From: Candidatus Jorgensenbacteria bacterium CG23_combo_of_CG06-09_8_20_14_all_54_14
GTDB taxonomy: Bacteria; Patescibacteriota; Minisyncoccia; UBA6257; GWB1-50-10
Length of the DNA: 8,494 bases
NCBI GenBank assembly: GCA_002772205.1
Contig: PCRZ01000034.1
Span: 3,200 to 11,693 of the forward strand
Direction: 5' to 3'
Shown here: positions 1 to 4,038 of the stretch, one piece after another
How positions within the stretch are numbered: position 1 is the first letter of the stretch
Layout: every line of letters begins with the position of its first letter
Program-made: the position numbers and the translations under genes
Notes under the pieces: model-generated
Told to the model about the DNA's origin: nothing
Database searches by the model: none
Seen by the model: only the letters and a program-made list of their open reading frames with translations

Positions 1-11
1 CCCTCCCGCGC

Positions 12-38
12 ACCGCGGTTTCCCGAGATGCGGTTTTT
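12..38 (+). terminator. Possible weak terminator of an upstream gene
   Basis: ACCGC at 12-16 can pair with GCGGT at 30-34 around a 13-nt loop, and a run of T follows (34-38). The stem is only 5 bp and the loop is long, so this is a weak candidate. No coding sequence is visible to its left inside the window. Confidence 0.22.
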
Positions 39-109
39 GATATGATAAGGTGTTTGCATGATGGACCGGGGAAAGGTACGTGAGCTGGTCTGGCGGAAGG
101 GAAAAGCGG

Positions 110-118
110 TGCTATAGT
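110..118 (+). promoter_or_regulatory. Extended -10 promoter of the dCMP deaminase operon
   Basis: TGC at 110-112 directly precedes TATAGT at 113-118, an extended -10 with 5 of 6 consensus bases. The preceding bases (GGGAAAAGCGG) resemble those before the promoter at 7511-7519. No good -35 is seen. The hexamer ends 14 nt before the ATG at 133, so the leader would be only about 7-8 nt, with no room for a normal Shine-Dalgarno site. Confidence 0.6.
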
Positions 119-132
119 ACTATTAAGGCGCT

Positions 133-624
133 ATGTCGGAAGAAAAATATATCCGCCCCTCGTGGGATGAATACTTTATGGAGGTGGCGCGGGCGGTCGC
201 GAAGCGGGCTACATGCGACCGGGGGCGCTCCGGATGCGTCATCGCGCGCGACAAGCAGATACTGGTGACCGGCTACGTCGGATCTCCGCGGGGCTTGCCG
301 CACTGTGACGAGGTTGGCCACCAAATGAAGACGATAACACATGAGGATAGTACACAGACCCAACACTGCGTCCGCACCGCGCACGCCGAGCAGAACGCCA
401 TCGTGCAGGCCGCCAAGCTCGGCGTACCCGTCAATGGCGGCACCCTGTACTGCAGGATGACCCCGTGCGCGACGTGCGCCAAGATGATCATCAATGCCGG
501 TATCCGCCGGGTGGTCTGCGAGAAGCGGTACCATGCGGGGAAGGAGAGCGAGGAAATGTTCGCCCAGGCGGGGATAGAAGTGGATTTTTTTGACGAGTCG
601 GTGGAGCAATATGAGCGCCAGTAA
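133..624 (+). CDS. dCMP deaminase (ComEB/dCMP deaminase family)
   Basis: The 163-residue protein is a zinc-dependent cytidine/deoxycytidylate deaminase. HAEQNAI at residues 84-90 gives the zinc-binding His and catalytic Glu (H84, E86). PCATC at 111-115 gives the two zinc cysteines (C112, C115). The segment GYVGSPRGLPHCDEVGH (47-63) is typical of dCMP deaminases rather than tRNA adenosine deaminases or cytidine deaminases. The expected reaction is dCMP to dUMP plus ammonia, feeding thymidylate synthesis in the cytoplasm. Length is normal for the family. The ATG at 133 is chosen because it lies just behind the extended -10 at 110-118 and gives a complete N-terminus. The 3' end overlaps the next gene by 14 nt, so the two are co-transcribed. 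Family assignment is firm; dCMP specificity is inferred from the motif context. Confidence 0.92.
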   Translation: MSEEKYIRPSWDEYFMEVARAVAKRATCDRGRSGCVIARDKQILVTGYVGSPRGLPHCDEVGHQMKTITHEDSTQTQHCVRTAHAEQNAIVQAAKLGVPVNGGTLYCRMTPCATCAKMIINAGIRRVVCEKRYHAGKESEEMFAQAGIEVDFFDESVEQYERQ

Positions 625-1186
625 GATTGTCATCGGCCTCGTTGGTGAGGTGAGCAGCGGCAAGGGAACTTCCGCCGCGTACCTCAAGGAGCGGTACGGT
701 GCGGGTACGGTGCGGTTTTCCAACATGCTGCGCGATGTATTGAGGCGGCTCTACCTTCCCGATATCCGGAAAAACCTGCAAATACTCTCCGCATCCCTCC
801 GGCGCGAGTTTGGGGAGGATATTATGGCGAAAGTTATTGCGGAGGATGCACGCCGCGCGTCATCGGCGCTTGTGGCGGCGGATGGGGTTCAGCGGCCGGA
901 CGACATCGCATATCTTATGGCGTCTGGAACTTTTTTTCTCGTCGCGCTTGATGTGGAGGCACGGACGAGGTATGAGCGCATTAAGGCGCGCGGGGAAAAT
1001 TTGGACGATGCGATAAAAACGTGGGAGGAGTTCATCGCGCAGGGGAATGAGGAGCCGGAGCAAAAAATACGCGAGCTCATGGCGGGCGCGAATTTTCATG
1101 TCAACAACAACGGGAGCATCGCGGAACTTCACAAGCAATTGGACGAGATTATGCGCACGCTGGGGGTTACGCCGTTGGCACACTAA
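611..1186 (+). CDS. P-loop nucleotide kinase-like protein ((d)NMP kinase / adenylate-kinase fold)
   Basis: This 191-residue protein begins with a beta strand and an adenylate-kinase style P-loop (GEVSSGKGT, residues 12-20), followed by FSNMLRDVL (37-45) at the position where NMP kinases bind the monophosphate. DGVQRPDDI (91-99) and LDVEARTRYERIKARGEN (113-130) match the later core strands and the arginine-rich helix of dephospho-CoA kinase, UPF0200 and dNMP kinase-like proteins. A nucleoside or deoxynucleoside monophosphate kinase is the likely role, but the substrate cannot be read from sequence. Its position overlapping dCMP deaminase suggests deoxynucleotide supply. ATG 611 is preferred over the in-frame TTG at 590 because GGAG (602-605) sits 5 nt upstream and the extra residues before it are not kinase-like. 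A dephospho-CoA kinase-like role is the alternative. Confidence 0.78.
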   Translation: MSASKIVIGLVGEVSSGKGTSAAYLKERYGAGTVRFSNMLRDVLRRLYLPDIRKNLQILSASLRREFGEDIMAKVIAEDARRASSALVAADGVQRPDDIAYLMASGTFFLVALDVEARTRYERIKARGENLDDAIKTWEEFIAQGNEEPEQKIRELMAGANFHVNNNGSIAELHKQLDEIMRTLGVTPLAH

Positions 1187-1192
1187 TCGCAT

Positions 1193-1627
1193 ATGCATTT
1201 CTCGCGCGGCGCGTTTGAAAAATTAGTGGCGGATGGCATCGCGCGCATCCCCGCGCGCTTTTTGAGAAAACTCAAGAACGTGGCAGTCATCGTGGAAAAC
1301 GAACCGACGCCGGAGCAACTGAAGAGCGTTGGTATGGGGAACCGCGAGCTCCTCCTCGGCCTCTACGAGGGGGTTGCGGATGCGGAGGGTGGACACACCC
1401 ACCGCGCTTTTCCGGATAGAATCACCCTCTTCCGCCGCCCCATTGAGGCGGTGGCGCGCGGTGGAGGCGACGTGGCCAGGGTGGTCGCCGAGACCGTCCG
1501 CCACGAGGTCGCACACCACTTCGGTATGGACGAGTGTGAGGTGCGCCGCGCCGAGCATCGTGGGGCGTGCCGCCGCCTGCCTCCTGCCCGCGCAGGCGGG
1601 GCGCAGGCAGGCCCGCGGGTGGTATAA
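1193..1627 (+). CDS. Zincin-like metallopeptidase (PF06262 / COG3824 type) with repeat-derived C-terminus
   Basis: The 144-residue protein carries HEVAHHFGMDE at residues 104-114, a HExxHxxGxx(D/E) zinc site typical of the small bacterial zincin family. The VAVIVENEP stretch (30-38) and LLGLYEGV (54-61) also fit this family. The substrate is unknown; these are small soluble proteins often found singly. The gene starts 6 nt after the NMP kinase-like stop, so it is probably the third gene of the operon, though no Shine-Dalgarno site is visible. The C-terminus is odd. From about residue 128 it is encoded by a GC-rich palindromic repeat (1575-1612), and its stop codon TAA (1625-1627) lies inside the -10 hexamer of the next gene. 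The ancestral stop was probably lost nearer residue 120-125. Family call is secure; activity is inferred from intact ligands. Confidence 0.8.
   Translation: MHFSRGAFEKLVADGIARIPARFLRKLKNVAVIVENEPTPEQLKSVGMGNRELLLGLYEGVADAEGGHTHRAFPDRITLFRRPIEAVARGGGDVARVVAETVRHEVAHHFGMDECEVRRAEHRGACRRLPPARAGGAQAGPRVV
1575..1612. repeat. GC-rich palindromic repeat read into the zincin gene
   Basis: GCCTGCCT (1575-1582) is complementary to AGGCAGGC (1605-1612), and an inner CCTGC/GCAGG pair lies between them. The sequence resembles the perfect palindrome CCTGCCTGCGCAGGCAGG at 2192-2209 and 4963-4980, so it is probably a diverged member of that dispersed family. Confidence 0.6.
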
Positions 1628-1628
1628 T
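1620..1628 (+). promoter_or_regulatory. Extended -10 promoter of the ATP-cone gene
   Basis: TGG (1620-1622) precedes a perfect TATAAT (1623-1628). No convincing -35 is visible in the GC-rich sequence 17 nt upstream. Transcription would start near 1635, giving a leader of about 28 nt before ATG 1663. The hexamer contains the TAA stop of the upstream zincin gene. Confidence 0.7.
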
Positions 1629-1662
1629 TTAGAGTAAAGGGCGAGGGGTCACATTCAACACT

Positions 1663-1947
1663 ATGGCGCATTTGGTCATTAAGCGTGATGGTACCCAGGA
1701 GCCGTTTGATGTAGGGAAGATCCGGCACGCTATTGAGGCGGCGGCGATGGAAGCGAAACTCTCCGGCGAGCGTGTCGCGGAGTTGGTCCGTGACGTGTCA
1801 GCGGTGGCACTCGAGTGTGCGGGAGGTCGCGACGAGATCTCCACTACGGAACTCCGCGACGCCATTTTGAAAGAGCTTGATGTTGTGGAGCCATTCGCCG
1901 CGGAGGCGTGGCGCCAGCACGACCGCGCGCGGCGCTCCTGGGTGTAG
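1663..1947 (+). CDS. Stand-alone ATP-cone domain protein
   Basis: The 94-residue protein is essentially one ATP-cone (PF03477). It starts with HLVIKRDGTQEPFDVGKI (3-20), the standard first strands, followed by the helical part (IRHAIEAAA, 20-28) and ISTTELRDAILKELD (58-72). ATP-cones bind ATP or dATP and are the allosteric regulators of class I and III ribonucleotide reductases and of the repressor NrdR. Here there is no NrdR zinc ribbon and no reductase domain, so it is free-standing. Its place behind dCMP deaminase and a kinase-like gene fits a dNTP-sensing role, but that is inference. It has its own promoter at 1620-1628; only a weak GAGGGG lies upstream. The last codons (about 1924-1947) overlap the left edge of repeat copy A, so the native C-terminus may have been altered. 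Confidence 0.82.
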   Translation: MAHLVIKRDGTQEPFDVGKIRHAIEAAAMEAKLSGERVAELVRDVSAVALECAGGRDEISTTELRDAILKELDVVEPFAAEAWRQHDRARRSWV

Positions 1948-1964
1948 GCGTGCTTATGGCGTAG
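1932..1964 (+). pseudogene. Remnant of the 3' end of the membrane protein gene, carried at the edge of repeat A
   Basis: In the frame ending with TAG at 1962-1964 this stretch encodes ALLGVGVLMA-stop, the same residues as the C-terminus of the membrane protein at 4039-4701. The nucleotide match to 4669-4701 has only two differences (1934 and 1940), both silent third-codon changes. It lies out of frame with the ATP-cone gene it overlaps. It is therefore a duplicated gene tail, not a working gene. Confidence 0.65.
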
Positions 1965-1970
1965 TACATT

Positions 1971-1994
1971 TGTAGCACCTCTTGTAGCACCTCC
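1971..1994. repeat. 12-bp tandem repeat, 2 units (copy A)
   Basis: TGTAGCACCTCT (1971-1982) is followed by TGTAGCACCTCC (1983-1994). The matching place in copy B has four units. On the minus strand each unit reads GGTGCTACA, resembling the extended -10 sequences of this window. Confidence 0.8.
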
Positions 1995-2005
1995 TATTTT
2001 CCCCA

Positions 2006-2046
2006 TTTTCCCCACTTACAAAGCCATGGCTTTTTATCTGGGGAAA
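2006..2046. repeat. CCATGG-centred palindrome, degenerate (A1)
   Basis: The left arm TTTTCCCCACTTACAAAGCC is complete, but the right arm has drifted (GGCTTTTTATCTGGGGAAA instead of GGCTTTGTAAGTGGGGAAA). The same drifted arm occurs in copy B (4776-4816), so the change preceded the duplication. Confidence 0.75.
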
Positions 2047-2078
2047 CACCTCCTTTCCCTACGGGGAAACACCTCCTC

Positions 2079-2114
2079 TCCCCACTTACAAAGCCATGGC
2101 TTTGTAAGTGGGGA
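2079..2114. repeat. CCATGG-centred perfect palindrome (A2)
   Basis: This is a perfect 36-bp palindrome with left arm TCCCCACTTACAAAGCC meeting its complement at CCATGG (2094-2099). GGGGAAA (2063-2069), CACCTCC (2070-2076) and TCTCCCC (2077-2083) just before it form a competing hairpin with one mismatch. Confidence 0.9.
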
Positions 2115-2191
2115 AATACCTCCTACCGCTTTCTGTTCATCGGATACGGTACCCACGCACCAGTCCGCCTTAGGCGTACGGTGCGGGGTTC

Positions 2192-2209
2192 CCTGCCTGC
2201 GCAGGCAGG
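2192..2209. repeat. Perfect 18-bp GC palindrome (copy A)
   Basis: CCTGCCTGC is followed directly by its complement GCAGGCAGG. It forms the core of a larger structure in which CGGGGTTCC (2184-2192) pairs with CGGAGCCCCG downstream, apart from one mismatch. The same palindrome is at 4963-4980. Confidence 0.8.
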
Positions 2210-2240
2210 CGCTCTACGGAGCCCCGAATGAAAAAGGAGC

Positions 2241-2246
2241 TATAAG
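2241..2246 (+). promoter_or_regulatory. Possible -10 of the DUF378 gene
   Basis: TATAAG (2241-2246) matches the -10 consensus in 5 of 6 positions and lies 30 nt before the ATG at 2277. There is no TGn extension and no clear -35, so support is modest. Confidence 0.35.
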
Positions 2247-2276
2247 TATCATCCCGTGGAGCTTCACTTTCATCGT

Positions 2277-2537
2277 ATGATGAACAAACTGTCTGCGGTT
2301 GACTGGATTGCCCTCGCCCTTGTCATTATTGGAGGTTTGAACTGGGGGCTTGTGGGGGTGTTTGATTTTGATCTTGTTGGAACGATCTTTGGCGCGATAT
2401 CGGCCATTACCCGCGTGGTGTACATCCTCGTGGGACTTTCTGCTATCTACGTTTTGGCGATATCGAAAAGCTCGGGAAGCAATAGGAGTAGCCCGGGCTT
2501 TACAACGGTGGGGGGTTTCTGCTACCATGGCAGGTGA
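2277..2537 (+). CDS. DUF378 family small membrane protein
   Basis: The protein (86 residues from ATG 2277) matches DUF378 (PF04070). A first membrane helix WIALALVIIGGLNWGLVG (10-27) includes the diagnostic GGLNWGLVG, then FDFDLVGTIFG, then a second helix (VVYILVGLSAIYVLAI, about 48-63). It is an integral inner-membrane protein of unknown function. ATG 2277 or 2280 is chosen; an in-frame GTG at 2256 lies inside repeat copy A and adds residues foreign to the family. No Shine-Dalgarno site is at the right distance. About 20 polar residues follow the second helix (from about residue 64), longer than usual, and may be read-through into formerly intergenic DNA. The repeat directly upstream supplies its 5' region. 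Confidence 0.82.
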   Translation: MMNKLSAVDWIALALVIIGGLNWGLVGVFDFDLVGTIFGAISAITRVVYILVGLSAIYVLAISKSSGSNRSSPGFTTVGGFCYHGR

Positions 2538-2618
2538 GGTAAGTGTACTCAGTTGGTTTTGCCTTTGTGTAGCGATACCTAAGGCGCAAGAGAAGCCAAG
2601 TGAGAGGTCGCCTTACGC

Positions 2619-2624
2619 TATAAC
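2619..2624 (+). promoter_or_regulatory. Possible -10 of the RRM protein gene
   Basis: TATAAC (2619-2624) lies 11 nt before ATG 2636, which would leave a leader of only a few bases. There is no TGn extension. Upstream, TAAGGCG (2580-2586) and CGCCTTA (2609-2615) form an inverted repeat that could be an operator or a leader stem if transcription begins further upstream. Confidence 0.4.
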
Positions 2625-2635
2625 ATAAGCACACA

Positions 2636-2959
2636 ATGGCAAAACGCTTGTACGTAGGGGGATTACCCTACACGACGAGTGAGGAAACGCTACGCGACGC
2701 CTTTTCGAAGGCGGGAGCCGTGGCGAACGCCAGCATCGTCACCGACAAGATGACGGGCCGCTCGCGCGGCTTCGGCTTCGTGGAAATGGAAAACGACGGC
2801 GATGCGGATAAGGCAATCGAGATGTTGAATGGAAAGGAACTCGAAGGCCGCACCCTCACCGTGAACGAAGCGCGGCCGCTTGAGGCGCGTGCACCCCGCC
2901 GGGGAGGTTTCGGCGGCGGGCGCGGCGATTTTGGCGGCGGGCGCGGCGGGAACTGGTAA
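2636..2959 (+). CDS. RRM RNA-binding protein with glycine/arginine-rich tail
   Basis: The 107-residue protein has one RNA recognition motif (about 4-80), with RNP2 LYVGGL at 5-10 and RNP1 RGFGFVEM at 44-51, including the aromatic positions that stack on RNA. A flexible RGG-type tail follows (GGFGGGRGDFGGGRGGNW, 90-107). Small bacterial proteins of this design bind single-stranded RNA in the cytoplasm and in cyanobacteria are linked to cold response; that role is not shown here. The start is fixed by the standard MAKRLYVGGLP opening. No Shine-Dalgarno site precedes it, in keeping with a very short leader from the -10 at 2619-2624. The gene is closed by the terminator at 2995-3026. Identity is secure; RNA targets are unknown. 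Confidence 0.93.
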   Translation: MAKRLYVGGLPYTTSEETLRDAFSKAGAVANASIVTDKMTGRSRGFGFVEMENDGDADKAIEMLNGKELEGRTLTVNEARPLEARAPRRGGFGGGRGDFGGGRGGNW

Positions 2960-2994
2960 TTACGGTTCCGCCTTCGGCGGGACGAAGTCCGCAG

Positions 2995-3026
2995 CTCCCC
3001 CACCCCTCGCGGGTGGGGGAGTTTTT
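2995..3026 (+). terminator. Rho-independent terminator after the RRM gene
   Basis: CTCCCCCACCC (2995-3005) pairs perfectly with GGGTGGGGGAG (3011-3021) across the 5-nt loop CTCGC and is followed by TTTTT (3022-3026). It is the clearest intrinsic terminator in the window. Confidence 0.93.
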
Positions 3027-3298
3027 GTTGGTAGCTGTATTTCGCGCCACTTGCGCTTTTTTCGGAATCGCGGTCCATCTGCTCCTGCGGCAGATGTCCG
3101 CTGCACTCCCCGCCTGCGCCGACCTGCGCTTCGCCGAGGTCTCGGCAAGGCGATGGCTTCGGCGGACAGGTCGCTCCGACGGCTCTCGTTTTCACTCGAG
3201 ACCAAGCCCGTCGGAGCTCCGAGAGCTTCCTTGAAAAGTGCAAGTGACGCGGGAGGCGGTGCAATTCACTTTTCCGCATTGCGAAGGGTGGGGGCGCG
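3027..3298. other. Non-coding, hairpin-rich intergenic stretch
   Basis: No supported gene lies here. Several inverted repeats are visible: CATCTGC (3076-3082) with GCAGATG (3090-3096); GACCT (3121-3125) with AGGTC (3137-3141), overlapping the alternative GCCGA/TCGGC; CTCCGACGG (3174-3182) with CCGTCGGAG (3208-3216); and GAAAAGTG (3233-3240) with CACTTTTC (3267-3274). I looked for tmRNA, RNase P and SRP RNA core motifs and saw none. It could be a structured RNA, an eroded gene or a cluster of palindromic repeats. No promoter is obvious in front of it, so transcription is uncertain. Confidence 0.45.
3174..3216. repeat. Inverted repeat with nested stem
   Basis: The outer arms CTCCGACGG (3174-3182) and CCGTCGGAG (3208-3216) match over 9 bp. 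Inside them TCTCG and CGAGA form a second stem around TTTTCACT. No T-run follows, so it is not a standard terminator. Confidence 0.6.
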
Positions 3299-3307
3299 TG
3301 CTATCTT
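3299..3307 (+). promoter_or_regulatory. Extended -10 of the 27-residue membrane peptide gene
   Basis: TGC (3299-3301) precedes TATCTT (3302-3307), with 4 of 6 consensus bases. GGGTGGGGGCGCG before it resembles the G-rich context of the other promoters. The hexamer ends 7 nt before ATG 3315, the same geometry as the promoters at 3697 and 7511. Confidence 0.45.
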
Positions 3308-3314
3308 CTTTTAT

Positions 3315-3398
3315 ATGGAAACGTTTGAGTTTTGGTTTCTTGTGGTGGTGGGGCTTGGGCTCGCGTGGTTCGGGATAGAACTTACGGGCCTCGCGTGA
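3315..3398 (+). CDS. Probable 27-residue single-span membrane peptide
   Basis: The ORF encodes METFEFWFLVVVGLGLAWFG followed by IELTGLA (27 residues). Nearly all of it is one hydrophobic membrane helix (about residues 5-22) with an acidic start and a short polar end. I do not recognise a family. It is supported by the extended -10 at 3299-3307 with a 7-nt spacing to the ATG, matching the leaderless layout of better supported genes nearby. There is no Shine-Dalgarno site. Its first 13 nt (ATGGAAACGTTTG) are identical to the start of the membrane protein gene at 4039, which may be chance. Small membrane peptides often bind a larger membrane protein or act as toxins; nothing here decides. The ORF could still be spurious. 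Confidence 0.5.
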   Translation: METFEFWFLVVVGLGLAWFGIELTGLA

Positions 3399-3543
3399 AG
3401 GGGAGCGTGTTTTCGCGCAAAATCTGGATTGCCGGGTAGGGCACGGCAGGCGGCGAGCATGCAACCGGCCGAGGCGTTGCGGTATGAGTAGGCGTTAGGT
3501 ATCAGGTGCTGAGCATTAGACTGAGTTGAGGGTTTTTGTTTTG

Positions 3544-3552
3544 TGGTACGAT
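3544..3552 (+). promoter_or_regulatory. Extended -10, first of two promoters with the same core
   Basis: TGG (3544-3546) precedes TACGAT (3547-3552). The 14-nt string TGTGGTACGATAAA (3542-3555) recurs exactly at 3695-3708. A weak TTGAGG lies at 3526-3531, but the spacer of 15 nt is short. Confidence 0.5.
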
Positions 3553-3558
3553 AAACTC

Positions 3559-3636
3559 ATGTGTGTTGTCACGCGAATTACGCCATGGCTGAATTGCGGT
3601 GACATGGCTATAGTTTCGGTTAGATTTAGATTTTGA
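3559..3636 (+). CDS. Possible 25-codon leaderless ORF (low support)
   Basis: ATG 3559 lies 6 nt after the TACGAT hexamer at 3547-3552, the spacing seen at better supported leaderless genes. It opens a 25-residue frame (MCVVTRITPWLNCGDMAIVS, then VRFRF). The product shows no recognisable domain or membrane helix, and the frame runs through the inverted repeat 3567-3604. It may instead be a leader peptide, a short regulatory transcript or nothing. Apart from this frame and the two promoters, 3399-3712 appears non-coding. Confidence 0.2.
   Translation: MCVVTRITPWLNCGDMAIVSVRFRF
3567..3604. repeat. Imperfect 38-bp inverted repeat, CCATGG centre
   Basis: TGTCAC (3567-3572) pairs with GTGACA (3599-3604), AATT with AATT inside, and the centre is GCCATGGC (3582-3589). 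14 of 19 base pairs match. The arms differ from the A-D palindromes, but the centre and overall size are alike. Confidence 0.55.
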
Positions 3637-3670
3637 ACTCTAGTGTCTTAGCTTTTCCTTATCCTCAAAA

Positions 3671-3705
3671 CCGCTCACGTAGTGGCGGAGAAAGTGTGGT
3701 ACGAT
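3671..3705 (+). promoter_or_regulatory. Inverted repeat plus extended -10 of the tRNA-binding protein gene
   Basis: TGG (3697-3699) precedes TACGAT (3700-3705), 7 nt before ATG 3713. Just upstream, CCGCTCAC (3671-3678) and GTGGCGG (3682-3688) form an inverted repeat with one bulge, occupying the -35 side. The link GTGGCGGAGAAAGTGTGGT is close to GTGGGGAAAGTGTGGT at copy C (7496-7511). Confidence 0.6.
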
Positions 3706-3712
3706 AAAACAA

Positions 3713-4036
3713 ATGATTTCAATCGGCGATTTCAAAAATGTTGAGCTGAAGGTCGGGAAGGTGCTTGAGGCGGCGCGCGTGGAGGGGTCGGATAAACTTT
3801 TGAAACTTTCCGTGGACATTGGGGAGGGGAGCGCGCGACAGATTATCGCCGGCATCGGGAAGGCATACACTCCCGAAGCGCTCGTGGGGAAACAGATCGT
3901 AGTGGTCGCAAACCTTGAGCCGAGAATACTGATGGGTCTTGAGAGCCAGGGGATGCTCCTCGCGGCGTCGGATGCGGAGGGACCAGTCCTCCTCGTGCCG
4001 GAGCGACCGGTGGCTCCCGGGGAACAAATTAAATAG
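3713..4036 (+). CDS. tRNA-binding domain protein (EMAPII / MetG C-terminal type)
   Basis: The 107-residue protein is a complete EMAPII-like OB fold (PF01588), as found at the C-terminus of methionyl-tRNA synthetase and in the lone proteins CsaA, YgjH and Arc1-type factors. It opens with ISIGDFKNVELKVGKVLEA (2-20), then HP-loop-equivalent EGSDKLLKLSVDIG (24-37), RQIIAGIGKAYTPEALVGK (42-60) and NLEPRILMGLESQGMLLAA (67-85), all classical. It binds tRNA or structured RNA without catalysing aminoacylation; which partner it serves is unknown. The ATG sits 7 nt after the -10 hexamer, so the mRNA is probably leaderless, and there is no Shine-Dalgarno site. It is followed 2 nt later by the membrane protein gene, probably in one transcript. 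Confidence 0.93.
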   Translation: MISIGDFKNVELKVGKVLEAARVEGSDKLLKLSVDIGEGSARQIIAGIGKAYTPEALVGKQIVVVANLEPRILMGLESQGMLLAASDAEGPVLLVPERPVAPGEQIK

Positions 4037-4038
4037 CA

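Larger units (their letters stand above)
1932..2267. repeat. Long intergenic repeat, copy A
   Basis: This 336-bp stretch is nearly the same, in the same order, as 4669-5090. It holds the membrane-protein gene tail (1932-1964), two 12-bp tandem units, two CCATGG-centred palindromes, CACCTCCT elements, a GTACGGTACCC-CGCACC stem region, the GC palindrome 2192-2209 and a common right edge GTGGAGCTTCAC (2256-2267). Relative to copy B it lacks two 12-bp units, most of one palindrome half-site and the long loop inside the GC hairpin. It contains no supported gene. Confidence 0.85.

Noticed and set aside
590..610. TTG start for the kinase-like gene
   Set aside because: ATG 611 has GGAG at good spacing and leads straight into the first strand before the P-loop; the extra residues fit nothing.
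112..726. 204-codon minus-strand ORF
   Set aside because: It is antisense to dCMP deaminase, whose motifs are unmistakable, and has no recognisable domain.
2026..2280. 84-codon plus-strand ORF inside repeat A, with a partner at 4796-5113
   Set aside because: The two frames agree only for about 30 codons; a one-base difference in an A-run then puts them in different frames. They start at the CCATGG of a palindrome. The DNA is conserved as a repeat, not as protein.
3027..3298. tmRNA, RNase P RNA or SRP RNA
   Set aside because: None of the conserved core sequences of these RNAs could be found in the hairpin-rich gap.
2880..3398. 172-codon plus-strand ORF after the RRM domain
   Set aside because: It starts inside the RRM gene in another frame and runs through a strong terminator and hairpins. 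Only its last 27 codons, with their own promoter, are kept as a gene.
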